A stretch of 64,000 nt of DNA from Porpolomopsis calyptriformis (Eukaryota; Basidiomycota; Agaricomycetes; Agaricales; Hygrophoraceae): positions 1,674,001-1,738,000 of the forward strand of contig OX621172.1 of the NCBI GenBank assembly GCA_951640195.1, written 5' to 3'. Both the position numbers and the translations under genes were made by a program. Within the stretch, counting starts at the first letter, position 1; every line of letters starts with the position of its first letter. Under the pieces are notes generated by a model. It had not been told where the DNA came from, did no database searches, and worked only from the letters and a program-made list of their open reading frames with translations. Of this stretch, positions 1-10,434 are shown one piece after another.

Positions 1-1276
1 GAGGTTGGTCGTAAAGTTCATCGTAGCGGGGTCGGCGATCCGAAGCTGGCCCGCAGGCGGTTCTGGTAAAAAATGATTCAACAGAAAGCTACGTGAACAG
101 GGTAACCAACACACCGTTAGCAAACAATGCCCAGGGCGTGGCCTCCGCACAAGCTACGAATTCTGGATGGGATTTTGATATAACCGAGGTGTGTCCAGGG
201 GTGTCAATTTCCTGGACAGAAACCCAAATAAGAAGTCGTCAACCATTATTATGAATTGAAATGCTTACAGCAAGAACATCAATACCACGCTAGAGGCAGA
301 AAGGATCAATCATTGCGGTCTCTGAAATCAAGACACTTACGGCAGCGGCATAAGAGACGATCTCCCGTACATCACCGGGTGTGTAGACGGATTTGGGAGA
401 GTAGGCACCCTCTCTCGAGACTTCGGTGAAGCCAGGAACAACCAGAGGAAAGCTCTGGCTGTCAACAACATGCCAGTGGAACATATTGATCTGCGAGAGC
501 AGGCACGTCAGTAACACGCAGAAGCGTATCCCTGTCTTCGAAGACGGACTTTGACCCAACTCATGGCATCAAGGGTGCGTTTGATGTCTTCCACAGGAAA
601 GCTTTTAGGTTGTCATACATGCACGAAACTCGCAAAAATAGATAACAATGCTTACAAATTCCGAGCCGTGTCAAGCATTAATCCACGATAGGGCTGCAAT
701 GGTGCATCATCAGCCGGTGATCTCAGGAATTTGAATGTATATACACACATAAGCCGGAGAATCGGAAATATGAATCGGGGCCTCCAAATTGTATATTGTC
801 CCTTGGTAAAAATACCACAATTGTGCGAACGTCGTGAGCCCACGGTACAGTCCAAGAGTGGAGTTCGCCGTGAGCGTTGCAGTAGACCCATCGCTGGGCA
901 CACTCAATCTATACGCCTCGTCACGACTTTCCACATCATCCACAGCTTCTTCCGAAATGCTTCTCACCGTCGCACCATTTTGAAGCGAAAGAGATAAAGA
1001 CGCCAAAGATATAGCTCCCTTGATAATCTGAGCATCTGCGGTACCGCGGCCGACGACGAGTCTTTGGAGCTGATCCCCCCGGAGATAAGAATAGGTCCGG
1101 GCGACAGCCGCGAGCAAGTCCTCCGGACACTTGTGTATCTTCACATCGATACGAAAGTTAGGAGCAAGGAGTAGTGGCGTTGAACCGCTCTGAAAGTTTC
1201 GGGGTAATGGCCAGAGAGCGAAAACGGGTGAGACCACGATAATAGCCGTCAATAGCACAAGGAAGGTTGCAGCCAT
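1..1276 (-). CDS. Secreted GH20 beta-N-acetylhexosaminidase, N-terminal part (cut by window edge)
   Basis: Glycoside hydrolase family 20 enzymes remove terminal N-acetylglucosamine from chitin oligomers and glycans; in fungi they act outside the cell in chitin turnover. The ATG at 1276 opens a clear signal peptide (MAATFLVLLTAIIVVSPVFA). A GH20 N-terminal domain follows, then the joined segment DSPAY/PYRGLMLDTARN, typical of the start of the catalytic barrel. Further exons give FFPVEDIKRTLDAM, INMFHWHVVDSQSFPL and DTPGHTSVISKSHPEF, the family's usual order. At least five short introns are needed. The reading is still open at base 1, so the catalytic Asp-Glu pair and C-terminus lie outside the window. 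Fold and family are strongly supported; exact substrate is inferred. Confidence 0.9.
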
Positions 1277-1581
1277 GATGGGATGGGCTGACCTGGAGAA
1301 GAACCTTTGCCTTTATGCATTCCAGTGTGAAGTTGCCTAATGTAATATGCCAATTTCCTTTTTTGAAAGGAACTCGCCGTTCTCGTCATGAACTGCTGAG
1401 ACGGCTCATCGCAGCTTTGAAAACTTTTGGTATGGTAATACGAAAGAAACCATCAAGGAATCTATAGCACCAACAGCGCTTATTATCGTAATCTCTGCTT
1501 CGAACATTCGAATTCGCCCGAGACTCTGGTAGGAAGAGGTTGAGAGATGTACCAAAAAATCCCAACATTGGCAGCGAAGAG
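1277..1581. other. Intergenic: hexosaminidase promoter and epsin 3' end
   Basis: This spacer lies between the ATG of the GH20 gene and the stop codon of the epsin gene, both on minus. It should hold the GH20 promoter and the epsin 3' untranslated region. I see no further gene or repeat. Confidence 0.4.
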
Positions 1582-3533
1582 TCATAAGAGAAGATCGTCT
1601 GTGCCGTCCGTGTTACTTGGTAAAGATGATGTGGTTCCCCCTTGCACACCGCCCGTATTAGTTCCTCCAAACGCCCCAAATGGTGAAGGCTTGACACCAG
1701 AACCAGAATTACCCCAAAGACCCACCATGGCCTTTTCCTTTTCCAAATCTTTTATCGACTTGCCTCCAGACCCAACACTCGCAGGTCTCGTCGTACTCGC
1801 GCCCAAAGACAACGACCAGAGATCGTCAAAGTTGGCACTTGCTTTGACGGTAGTTGTTGCTGGTTGGACCACGTTCCGTGGTGTAGGAGCAGTTGGATTC
1901 AACGGAGACGTTGTAGGTTTCAGAGAGACGCTGCCAAACTGGTGATGGATAGAGACCGGAGCGGCTGAAGGCTGTTTATTGTCAAACGCCCGAAGGCCAG
2001 CACTATTCCCGACTATGGCAGGCTGTGGTTGAATAGCTGAGACCGTGTGGGATGGTTGGATCATGGATGGAACTGCGGAAGGTTGGGTAAAAAAGCTAGT
2101 GCTTGTTGCTTTAACGGGGCTTGTAGCTTGATGGAATTCAGAAAACTCGTCATCTTTTTCAAACGCATGCGCGAGTGTCAGCGTGAAACTTGTGCAGCGC
2201 ATGAAGGAGCCATCCGAACTCACCATCGAAAGTTGTGGTTGTATTCACTGCCGGAAGTGCTTTCTCTGTGGCCAGAGTACTAGTTCCACCGAAATCGCTA
2301 TCGAGAACATCAATTAAGTTGACTTCTTTGACTGGAGAGGTCGCTGCTTCCTTCGCGCTTGAAGTTTGACCTTTTGTCGAGCCTGGGGGGGCAGTGGAAG
2401 AGCGAGTCGGTGAGCGAACAGACGTTGATTTGCGAGAAGGAAGTTCATCTTCTCCAGCGTTGTATTCTTCGAATCCACGGCGGGTATCGTCCCTGAACCC
2501 TCCTCCAGAATACCCGCCATAGTCTGTAAACCGATATGAGAAAGGGATAGTAGTGGGACGGCTAGCTCGATCGTACGAACCGTTGCCATCCCCGCCGTTT
2601 CCATTATAACTCCCGCTGCCACCTCCAAAGCTGTCGTTTCCGAACCCGCCATATCGACTACCTCCCATGTTGAAACTCAAACTCATGCCATCATTGCCTG
2701 TGCCTGTATATTTATGTTTATTAGCTTTGGCCCTCCGGCGCTCAGCCCGAATCTTGTCGACGTCTGAGAGGAGTTCGACCAGTTCACGCGAGCGGTTACG
2801 GACTGTAATTGGGAAGGAGTCACGCTCGGAGTTGATGGGAGAGTAGGAGATTTGTTACCATTCAGGCCTTCATCTTTGCCTTTGTCATCGACGTAAAAAA
2901 AGTTTCTTAGCATTTTCAGGGTGCTGATGTGCGAGCGTGCATCATCGACGACCCTTTCGCTCCCATGTTTGATCAGGTACTCCAAGAGTTGTAGGGCCTT
3001 TAAGAAGTGTGAGGGAGGACTGATAGCGAAGAAGTGACACATTTACTTTGTAGATTTGCCTCCACTGACGTGCTTCCTTCTCCATGAACCGGGCATAGAT
3101 GCATGGCATAATTTCATTGAAATGTTGGCTGAGGATAATGTGAGGCTCTGCAACAGTCTGGCACTGAACACGCACAAATTAAATGTTCTGTTTTGGGAGT
3201 GGGTGAGCTGTTACCGTACAAATGGCAAGCAAGAGGCGGTCTCACCCTTGTGCGATGTCCTGCATCAAGGTTGAACTCGCCCCCCTGCGGGCTAAGTCAA
3301 TTCAGGAAAAATGCAGGAGATTACACCGACCGACCATGGTTCATCATTGGTCGCTTCCCTGACCTTTGCTTCCATTTCCGTGACATTCATGACCACATTT
3401 TTAGCCTGATCACCATCCATCAACATCAATATTTGAGGTTGGGAATCAGCATCCAAACCTGATTGTACATGCTTTTGATATCATACAGGGTTATCTGGGA
3501 AAGGGTGTTCCCAAGAGATTCGAGTCTGTCCAT
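1582..3533 (-). CDS. ENT3: ENTH-domain epsin, Ent3-type clathrin adaptor
   Basis: Ent3-type epsins bind phosphoinositides with an N-terminal ENTH domain and recruit clathrin for traffic between trans-Golgi and endosome. Splicing from the ATG at 3533 (MDRLESLGNTLSQITLYDIK) yields a continuous ENTH domain: AKNVVMNVTEMEAKVREATN, GASSTLMQDIAQG, FNEIMPCIYARFMEKEARQW, ALQLLEYLIKHGSERVVDDA and VRNRSRELVELLSD. The C-terminal half is Gly/Ser/Pro-rich and carries acidic DDDEF and FDDLWSLSLG motifs of clathrin and adaptor-binding type, ending in DDLLL. At least eight exons are needed, including one of only 12 bases (3176-3187). Introns I could place are 2154-2223, 2803-2858 and 3129-3175. The match over the whole ENTH domain makes the family call firm; Ent3 versus Ent5 rests on the C-terminal motifs. 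Confidence 0.9.
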
Positions 3534-3879
3534 CACTGGCAATGTCGAGGTCAAGAGTAAATTTCGGTGATAGATGTATATTACGTAATATACATCTGAG
3601 TTTAAATTAATCACTTCACGTGCCTCCGATGTCCGATCAGAACTTAGCAATGCTACTGACGGCAGAGCAACCTCGCATTGGAACTCACCTGCCTGGTGCT
3701 CTCAATCAGCATCACTGAGCTTGTCATCGCTCACAACGAGGGTGAATACAAGCTCAACGACCACTTCCGGTTTGAATTCAGCCTAGGTCTTTACCTCCTG
3801 TCTGCTTCCGCATGCAGATCGCCTGGTGAATACAGAACCGTAGTCTTCATTCGGCCTCTTTCCGACACGAGCAGCAGAA
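3534..3879. promoter_or_regulatory. Divergent promoter region between epsin and Ser-rich gene
   Basis: The epsin gene (minus) and the Ser-rich gene (plus) start 346 bases apart and point away from each other, so this segment must hold both promoters. It contains a 26-base perfect palindrome close to the epsin start, listed separately. Confidence 0.5.
3572..3597. promoter_or_regulatory. 26-base perfect palindrome with TTACGTAA core
   Basis: The 13-base half-site AGATGTATATTAC is followed directly by its exact reverse complement, with no spacer. The centre TTACGTAA is a classic bZIP recognition palindrome (Yap/Cad1 and PAR/C-EBP type). It lies 39 bases before the epsin ATG, in the leader or core promoter. 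A regulatory role is inferred. Confidence 0.55.
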
Positions 3880-5364
3880 ATGCCTTCATTTCTATCGCGT
3901 TTGCGGACGCGAGCTGCAAGCACTTCAACACCCATTTCGACCCAATTAGCTTCCCCTGCAGTTACTTCCGTCACCCCCCCTATCAGAATACAACCAACCA
4001 TACACGCCACTCCACCCACCACTTCGCCTCCTGTTGTCTCCCCTCTAAATCGCAGAATCCGTCCAGATGTCAACTCGTTATTAGCAACGTATTCTGCCGA
4101 ACAGGAAACACCCGCCGTGTTGGGTTTGCAGCCAAGGTCGAGAAGACATTCTACCGACGGAAGCAATCCAAGGCTGACTCGAATTCGCCGTGCATTCGAA
4201 CTGACGACCTCGCTCGACGAGGTCAGTGAGCCTAGTCACAGTCGTGAAGTCTCGCAAGGGCAAACAGTGGACGAGCCCAGTCGGGCGCGCCGTCTCATTC
4301 GTCACGTCTCCCAGATGGCATCCCCTGGCGAGTGGTCTACATTCGGAAGGAGCAGAGGATATACCTCCCCGAAAATTAGTGATTTTGGCGAGCCTCCTCC
4401 CTCTCCGAGAGCTCCCACTGCTGGTCGCTCTACCCCCTCTGCGCGGACAACTGTCAGTCGCAGATCGTCCGCCAAGCCACCCTCGAGCCAGAGCAACGAA
4501 AGTAAGCACTCGTCGACCCAGAATCCTCCCACGCCTCTCCGATCGAGGTCGTCCCGAGCACACATAAGCGCTACAGTAGCGGCCGACCTCGGTTTCGACT
4601 CACCACGTACATTTGGGTACCCTTCTCCAGAAATGCGTTCTTTTGCCCCTCCTTCAAATTCACCACCTCCACCATTGCCACCTCTCAATCATCCATCTTT
4701 ACGTATCAGAATAGGGGCAGATACTGGTCCCATGAGCACGATCCCGTCAACTATCAAATATGACACTGGCGCCTTATTTGAATACCCAGAACAACGAACA
4801 TACCCGCGTCGATCCCCACCATCCAGACATCAACCTGCATTCTCTTCGTTTCCATTCAGCAAAGCAAGATCCAGAAGCAAATCCTCACCCTCTTTCAGTG
4901 TTTTGAAAGCTCAGCATATATTTTCTGCATCATCATCCACGCAGATTCCGGGAACGAACAATTCAAAAGCAAGACATGAAACACCCACTACTCCATCACG
5001 ATCCCGTATAAGGACGATATCCGGCAGACGATCCAGTGCCGACTGGAGCTCGCAGCAAGCAACCGAAAACAAATACAGCTGGCCGGCACAGGTTTCCAGG
5101 GAGATCTTGCAACTCTCTTTGGGACAGATGATCGACATGGATGGCAAAGTCACGACCAATCCGGCCAATATCTCAGATTCGGCAATCTCCGGCCCAGAAG
5201 ACAAAAGCTCACGTGGCCAAAGCATAACCTTCCCCAACCCAGACGACCAAAAATTCCCTCCTGCTTTTTTACCAACCATTTCTGCTCACGAACCACCCCT
5301 GTTGCTTGGGTCGCCCTTTTTATTGCAAAGTTGGTTGCCTTTTTTCCTGTTGCTCATAGACTGA
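3880..5364 (+). CDS. Ser/Pro/Arg-rich disordered protein, unknown function
   Basis: An uninterrupted reading frame of 494 codons starts at a good ATG. The protein is dominated by Ser, Pro, Thr and Arg, with runs such as SNSPPPPLPPLNHP and many SR/RS and SP pairs, so it is probably disordered and phosphorylated. I see no catalytic or fold motif. Its last 20 residues become abruptly hydrophobic (near FLLQSWLPFFLLLID). That could be a tail anchor, or could be intron sequence read through: an acceptor-like stretch ending in CTCAG stands at about 5414, just before the next coding region in the same direction. The two regions may therefore be one gene. I list them separately because each has a usable start. 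Confidence 0.55.
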   Translation: MPSFLSRLRTRAASTSTPISTQLASPAVTSVTPPIRIQPTIHATPPTTSPPVVSPLNRRIRPDVNSLLATYSAEQETPAVLGLQPRSRRHSTDGSNPRLTRIRRAFELTTSLDEVSEPSHSREVSQGQTVDEPSRARRLIRHVSQMASPGEWSTFGRSRGYTSPKISDFGEPPPSPRAPTAGRSTPSARTTVSRRSSAKPPSSQSNESKHSSTQNPPTPLRSRSSRAHISATVAADLGFDSPRTFGYPSPEMRSFAPPSNSPPPPLPPLNHPSLRIRIGADTGPMSTIPSTIKYDTGALFEYPEQRTYPRRSPPSRHQPAFSSFPFSKARSRSKSSPSFSVLKAQHIFSASSSTQIPGTNNSKARHETPTTPSRSRIRTISGRRSSADWSSQQATENKYSWPAQVSREILQLSLGQMIDMDGKVTTNPANISDSAISGPEDKSSRGQSITFPNPDDQKFPPAFLPTISAHEPPLLLGSPFLLQSWLPFFLLLID

Positions 5365-5430
5365 ACGAAATCACTAGGCACAAATAATAATTTATCGGGC
5401 AATAACTATCTCAGCCAAAGAAAGAAGAGT

Positions 5431-6562
5431 ATGCCTGATCATGACGAGGACATGCATGAAAAAGCTGTAGATGGTGCGCCCCCCGCCAGAAAAGGAAAAA
5501 CTATTTCAAGGCCTATGGAACCAGATCCGTCTTCGTCTCTATCCCCCCAACTGCCCGAGTTGTCATTTACCGCTGCCACTCCGGAGACCTCTCCGGGCCG
5601 CCCCCCTGCCAGTGAACCTATGCAACCCCCTTCCGTCTCGCAAGGAGATTCCCCTACAACTCCTGAAAAGACCCCATCTGAGAGCAAGGGAAAAAGGAAG
5701 GCAGAAGAAGAGGCTGAAGGTACACCGCCAGATCAAAAGAAGGATACCCAGCACGCGACGTTTGCGGTTCCTTTCAACGCCCGTCGTAAGTGTCGTATGA
5801 TTGGGATGGTGTACACTTGCTTACAGCCGCTAACACTTAGAAAACCGTACATCCGGTTCTTCATCACACGCTCCTTCATCATACCACCGCAAACGTGCAA
5901 GACTTTCACCCTCGACACTGAACTCCCCTGAAGAAATACGCCCAGAATCAGCACAGGATCGCGAGGCAACTCACACCTCAGGCTCCTGGCCAAGCCGCAT
6001 TCACGGGCGACCACCCTCCCGCGCAAACTCACGAGCGACATCCAATCGTTCCGCCGACAAAGAACGCCACCACCAGCCCCGTCAGAGCACCTCTCAGACA
6101 TCTATACCCATCAGCGCCCTCGTATCGCCCCACGCGCCATCCGTGACCGCATCCAGCAAATTCCACATGCGGGATCCCAGAAAACCGAGAAGAATACAGC
6201 CGACCGGGTGGTCACTTCGCTTGCCGAGCGAGGGTGAACCCGGGACGCCGATACATGCTTGGTGCTTTTTCGCTGGGTTTGTGATCTTTCCCGTTTGGTG
6301 GATCGCGTCCTTCCTGAGGACGCCGAAGACGAGACGGGTTGGGGGAACCGACGAGGAGAAGGCGGTCACGCTGGATGATCCGCAGGTCGAGTTCGGTGTG
6401 TGCTTTTCTAAGCTTGGTGTTGTTTCGCTCTCTCGATTGCTGACAAGTCTGTTGGTTTCAGATGCAAAATCGTGGAGATTTCGATGTCGCGTCATGGCTG
6501 GTGTTTCGTTCGTTACTTATATCCCGTTCATTATCCTCATTTCCATCTTCGAAGCCGCATAA
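5431..6562 (+). CDS. Ser-rich protein with C-terminal two-helix membrane tail
   Basis: The coding region opens with MPDHDEDMHEKAVDG and has two introns. The first runs from GTAAGTG near 5788 to TTAG near 5839. The second begins GTGTGTGC after the codons for DDPQVEF and ends TTTCAG near 6461. The N-terminal part is disordered (Ser, Pro, Lys-rich, with a KGKRKAEEE basic patch). The C-terminal part holds two hydrophobic segments, HAWCFFAGFVIFPVWWI and VMAGVSFVTYIPFIILISIF, separated by a charged loop and the motif SWRFRCR. This tail matches a recurrent basidiomycete Ser-rich membrane protein type that I recognise but cannot name. It may be the 3' part of the preceding gene. The function is unknown. 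Confidence 0.65.
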
Positions 6563-7732
6563 CCTCCTCGCTTTCTTCGCATCGTATTGCATATGATTCC
6601 CCCCCAACACCCCCAACACAGACACCCTCATTATCGCATATCCGCGCATTCATCTCCCCTGTCGCTCGTTTCATTGATGTAACGGTTCATGATTAGACAT
6701 GCACAAGTACTTGGCTGTGGGATTACATTATAGACAATCCATTAATGTTGTTTAACCCCCGCATTTATCCCATGGGTTATGAGAATGGCGCTCTATTGTG
6801 ACACCCCTCGGCTGGTGTACACACACAGGCTGATTCCAAGGTAGTTGAATTCACAGAGTTTAATGCACGAGATCTGATATTGGGGGACAGACAAAAAGGT
6901 TGTAAGTGTTTACCACTGGTTTATGGATCTGAAATACGATCTCCCAAACCTCCAAGGCAAATCGCTGAGTTAGGGCCAATGTGTGGTATCATCAATTCAG
7001 CCCCTAAATCTGCAACTTCCCTTGTTCCATCTTATGGAATGGTTAGAGTCGTCGCCCGGTGCCAGAATCATAGTCATGCCATTATTTTGGCGGAAATGTG
7101 ACCTGACCACCACTCTGCGGAAGTTCCTAGCTCGAAGTCGAACTTTGCATGACATCGTGGGCAGACGACGACGGGGTTGAAAAAGGTATCAATATCAGCA
7201 TGTTACTCATCCCCCTTTTTCAGCTAGGAAATGCGCGTTCGGAAAATCTCCTGATTTTACAATAATAACCGCGGAAACGCATCCTCTAAGTTGCTTCTGT
7301 ACTCAATCTTCGGATGATTCTTACATGGCTCTCCTCGGAGGATGTAAGGTAGACCATTGGGAAGGTGATGGCTTCAGGACCTTTAGGCCATGGATCTGCC
7401 CATAGGATTTTGAAATTTGGTGAGTTTTTCGACAAGGTCATCTAATCAATTTCCTTTCTTGTCTTTGTCGTAGAACAAAGAGCATCCTACCAAATAATTA
7501 GATGTGAGTCGTATTCCATATAACAGTTAACTGAACAATGTTTACCTATTTGATTTGATTTCCTTTTGTTCAGTTCTCAATCGTAGGGATTTATGATTCA
7601 AGGGGAAGGTCCAAGCACAAGTAGTAATTTAGTGTTCATCACTCCCGGACCTTCCCCTTTAATTATAAACCCCCACCAATCTGCCAATAATTACTTCCTT
7701 CTCCGACGCCACTCGATACACCCTTCTTTAAC
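6563..7732. other. Intergenic, about 1.2 kb
   Basis: No coding region is supported here. Open frames are short and lack coding character. The only structure I see is an inverted repeat at 7600-7659 close to the next gene. Confidence 0.4.
7600..7659. repeat. Inverted repeat, 13-base arms, in front of the 7733 gene
   Basis: The arm AAGGGGAAGGTCC (7600-7612) is matched exactly by its reverse complement GGACCTTCCCCTT (7647-7659) across a 34-base spacer. It ends 73 bases before the start codon of the following gene, so it falls in the likely leader or core promoter. It could form a hairpin in RNA, or be paired sites for a dimeric zinc-finger regulator (CCCCTT resembles an STRE-like element). The role is unknown. 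Confidence 0.55.
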
Positions 7733-9085
7733 ATGTCTTACGTTTCCCAGGCTGATACCACCATTGCTTCCCCTACCTTGTCCTTAGACTGCACCAACGA
7801 CCGCCCTCGCGGCCTAACCCCCACAAGATGTCCCACCCCTGTTGACACTTATTCTGAGGATGACCAGCCTCCACGCTCACCCTCCATCGCCCTCTTCACA
7901 GAATCCCCCAGGTTCCCTGATCACCAGCGCCAGCCCCCACCCACCATCTTTTCACCCCCTCGAACTTCCCCCGAAGCAATGAAAATGCTTTCGGACCTGC
8001 AACTTCAGCGACAAAAAGTTGTTGCTGAGCTGATTTCTGCTAAAGCGGACGCGACAGCTGCCCTAGCAGAAGCTACGATGGCACAAGCCGAGCTTGACGC
8101 AGAGTTGCAACAATCACGAGCCCTCCTCGATGTCGTGGCCAAGATATCTGGGAAGGAAACAGTGAACCGCGCTTTGCGGAAAGGAAGAAGGGGCGGGAAA
8201 GACAAAAACCAGCAAGATGATGACAATCGCAAGAGTTCTGGAAATAATGGCGACGATGAAGACTGCAATCCAAATGATGGGAACCAAAACGACGATGACG
8301 ACAAAGAGAATCAAAATGGTGGGGACAGCCAGAGGAATGCTCCTCGCGGCCCAGATCCATCCGAGGGGTTCGTCCGGCCTCGCTGTCTTCTCCAAGCTTA
8401 CCTTGACCTGTTTAATTCCTTTTCAGCAACAATCCCCATCTCAACGGAAAAAGTCAAAGTTACGATTCTCAACGCCCTAGTGACAGACACCCAACGTTTG
8501 TCTCCATCTCCTCTGATCCATGATTCCCTCATCAATGTTCCTCATCTGTCTAGTCCGGAGGCTTTTACCCAAACTCGAGCTGTGCATATACCTCAAGCAT
8601 CGGCTCCTTTCCCCATACAACCCTCATCACCTCGCCAGCTGATTCGCCAGACCATCGACTCAGTCTCATCCGATGGCGGTTCAAAGATCGGTGATGGTGA
8701 TGGTGACATCCGACAACGCAAAGAGCACCTTCGTCGAGGCTTTGACGCTTCGGTCTCATCGCCTTGTGCATCCTTACCGACCAAGGACGGATCCTGTGCC
8801 ACCTCGAGACCAACAAACGACCTATGCCAGAACCTGGACGACCTTGACCTATCCCTTCGTGGGTCAATTTCGAATCCTCGGAAACACCCACGCGAGTATG
8901 ACTCAGATGCAGGGGGAAATATCGAGGACGACAAGCATCCAGGGGGGAGTTCGAAGCAGAGGGGTAATGGTAGGATGTTAGGTGCGGAGGATAGGGAGAA
9001 TTCAAAACGCTTTCCTGTGGTTTGGAATATGGACCCATCGGAAGGGCGAGTCTTACCAACCAATGATGATGACAGAACGTGCTGA
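7733..9085 (+). CDS. Hypothetical acidic/coiled-coil protein
   Basis: A single uninterrupted frame of 450 codons. I do not recognise the family. Residues 1-80 are Pro/Ser-rich. Residues about 83-150 look like a coiled coil rich in Ala, Glu and Gln (segments such as AELISAKADATAALAEATMA). Then comes a basic patch (ALRKGRRGGKDK) and a long Asp/Asn/Gly-rich low-complexity stretch. The remainder is Ser-rich and charged, with no membrane segment or signal peptide. Lack of introns and strong low complexity are unusual beside its neighbours, so the start and even the gene status are less certain than for the conserved genes here. Confidence 0.5.
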   Translation: MSYVSQADTTIASPTLSLDCTNDRPRGLTPTRCPTPVDTYSEDDQPPRSPSIALFTESPRFPDHQRQPPPTIFSPPRTSPEAMKMLSDLQLQRQKVVAELISAKADATAALAEATMAQAELDAELQQSRALLDVVAKISGKETVNRALRKGRRGGKDKNQQDDDNRKSSGNNGDDEDCNPNDGNQNDDDDKENQNGGDSQRNAPRGPDPSEGFVRPRCLLQAYLDLFNSFSATIPISTEKVKVTILNALVTDTQRLSPSPLIHDSLINVPHLSSPEAFTQTRAVHIPQASAPFPIQPSSPRQLIRQTIDSVSSDGGSKIGDGDGDIRQRKEHLRRGFDASVSSPCASLPTKDGSCATSRPTNDLCQNLDDLDLSLRGSISNPRKHPREYDSDAGGNIEDDKHPGGSSKQRGNGRMLGAEDRENSKRFPVVWNMDPSEGRVLPTNDDDRTC

Positions 9086-9409
9086 GACCCGGATGGAAGT
9101 AAAGATTCATTCCTACGATGTTGTTGATGAACTTCTTTGTGACTGCGTTTCTCCCTCTCGTTTACCAACCCACCGGAATAACATCGTAATTACGCCACAT
9201 GAATGACGAATTCCGTTGGCATCAAGCACTAACTGGGACGACCACGGTACATGATCTCCAAGACAAGAAATCGATAGCGTTTGTACAATTTAAACCAAGA
9301 AAAAACACAAACAAAACTTCAAAGCGCAAGAAATCATGAAGGCAACTATCTGTCAGCTGACTGTGATCATGAAGATTGGATTAAACAAAAAAAGAAATGT
9401 CGACCTTGT
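9086..9409. other. Intergenic between convergent genes
   Basis: The hypothetical gene (plus) and the small secreted-protein gene (minus) end toward each other here. The stretch is A-rich around 9290-9400. Nothing else is seen. Confidence 0.35.
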
Positions 9410-9715
9410 TCACGGGATCGGGGCTAAGGCTATAGCGGCACAAGCAACCATGCAGCTACCAAGGGCGGCATTGCATCCCAAAATGGCAAGGGGGGCGGTG
9501 ACAATAGGTACTCCAAATATAAATCCAGCTGCTGCGTAGCAAGTCACGGCGAGACCGTTGCATCCTGCAGTGCGACACTGGTTAGTTGGATCCTGCATAG
9601 CGATGGTAATTTTGACAGTGGACATGCCAGTCTGACAAATTCCATATGATAACAAACCCCCCATCGCTGGGGTAATGACAGCGGTGGAGAGGAGGACGAA
9701 GCGAGCGAGACGCAT
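9410..9715 (-). CDS. Small secreted Cys-rich protein with probable GC-AG intron
   Basis: The start MRLARFVLLSTAVITPAMG is a signal peptide. The mature part, GLLSYGICQTG followed by CNGLAVTCYAAAGFIFG and GCNAALGSCMVACAAIA, belongs to a small hydrophobic Cys-rich family common in mushrooms, sometimes labelled zygote-specific-like; its function is not known to me. Between QTG and CNG lies an insert of 63 bases (9565-9627) that breaks the family pattern. It starts GCATGT and ends TGCAG, with a good CTAAC branch site 17 bases before the end, so I read it as a GC-AG intron. Removed, the protein is about 80 residues. Retained, it stays in frame and adds 21 residues. An upstream ATG at 9766 exists but would bury the signal peptide. 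Confidence 0.75.
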   Translation of the reverse strand: MRLARFVLLSTAVITPAMGGLLSYGICQTGMSTVKITIAMQDPTNQCRTAGCNGLAVTCYAAAGFIFGVPIVTAPLAILGCNAALGSCMVACAAIALAPIP

Positions 9716-10434
9716 GTTTAGATAGCTGAGAGAGGTTGGAGATAGTTTGCGGAATGAGTGTGGCAATAGGGGAAAGGTTAATTAAGCTGCTTATATAATT
9801 AATGAGTATGAGGTCACCTGACCTTTCCACGCCTTCAGCCATCCGACGTTTGTGAAGGCCGTCGTCCTTCGTCTCTGCCCCACCTCTGGCACACCATATT
9901 CACTTGCCCTCATCATTTCACACATCAGTAGGTGATGCTATAAGCCACTACCATGCACATCCTTCGCTTCCGGTGACCAAATGCGATGATCTATTTCGGG
10001 ATAGAAACGGAAATCGCAAGAAAGGCGGAATCTTCGAAGCAACATGTGTTTGAGGTGTCGATCATCATGACGATATCATCGCCTCTCCGAGTGTAGTCCG
10101 ACGAAGTCGTCATATACCAAACCACGAGGCCTGAAAAACATGGATTCCTCTTCATAGTATGTCGTCATACTTGAGGAACGCCGGCCTACGCCTCGTACCC
10201 GTTCAAGTCCGGATCAGTCAAATTGGTATTCACTTCGCATCTTCACCGGCGTTCTACTCCCTCAGTACAGCAACAGCTAGTCACGGACAAGTTCCGTCCC
10301 GACTATCAACTGCCTTATCTCATCCCTCACGGTATTTTGCTGATCAGTGACATTGCCTCGCAGTTTATAATCAAAGACGAGAGAAGTCATATGAATGTGT
10401 AATCACCAAGCACTGCAACGTCCGGCAAAAGTAT
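9716..10434. other. Intergenic, about 0.7 kb
   Basis: This separates the small secreted-protein gene promoter from the ALG11 stop codon. Short open frames on plus (around 10159-10350) have no recognisable content. I see no gene. Confidence 0.35.

Noticed and set aside
3678..4229. Long open frames overlapping the Ser-rich gene on both strands
   Set aside because: They are shadows of the biased Ser/Pro/Arg codons of the 3880 frame and carry no motif or splice support.
8005..9168. Minus-strand open frames across the 7733 gene
   Set aside because: They mirror the low-complexity Asp/Asn/Gly and Ser codons of the plus frame and have no recognisable content.
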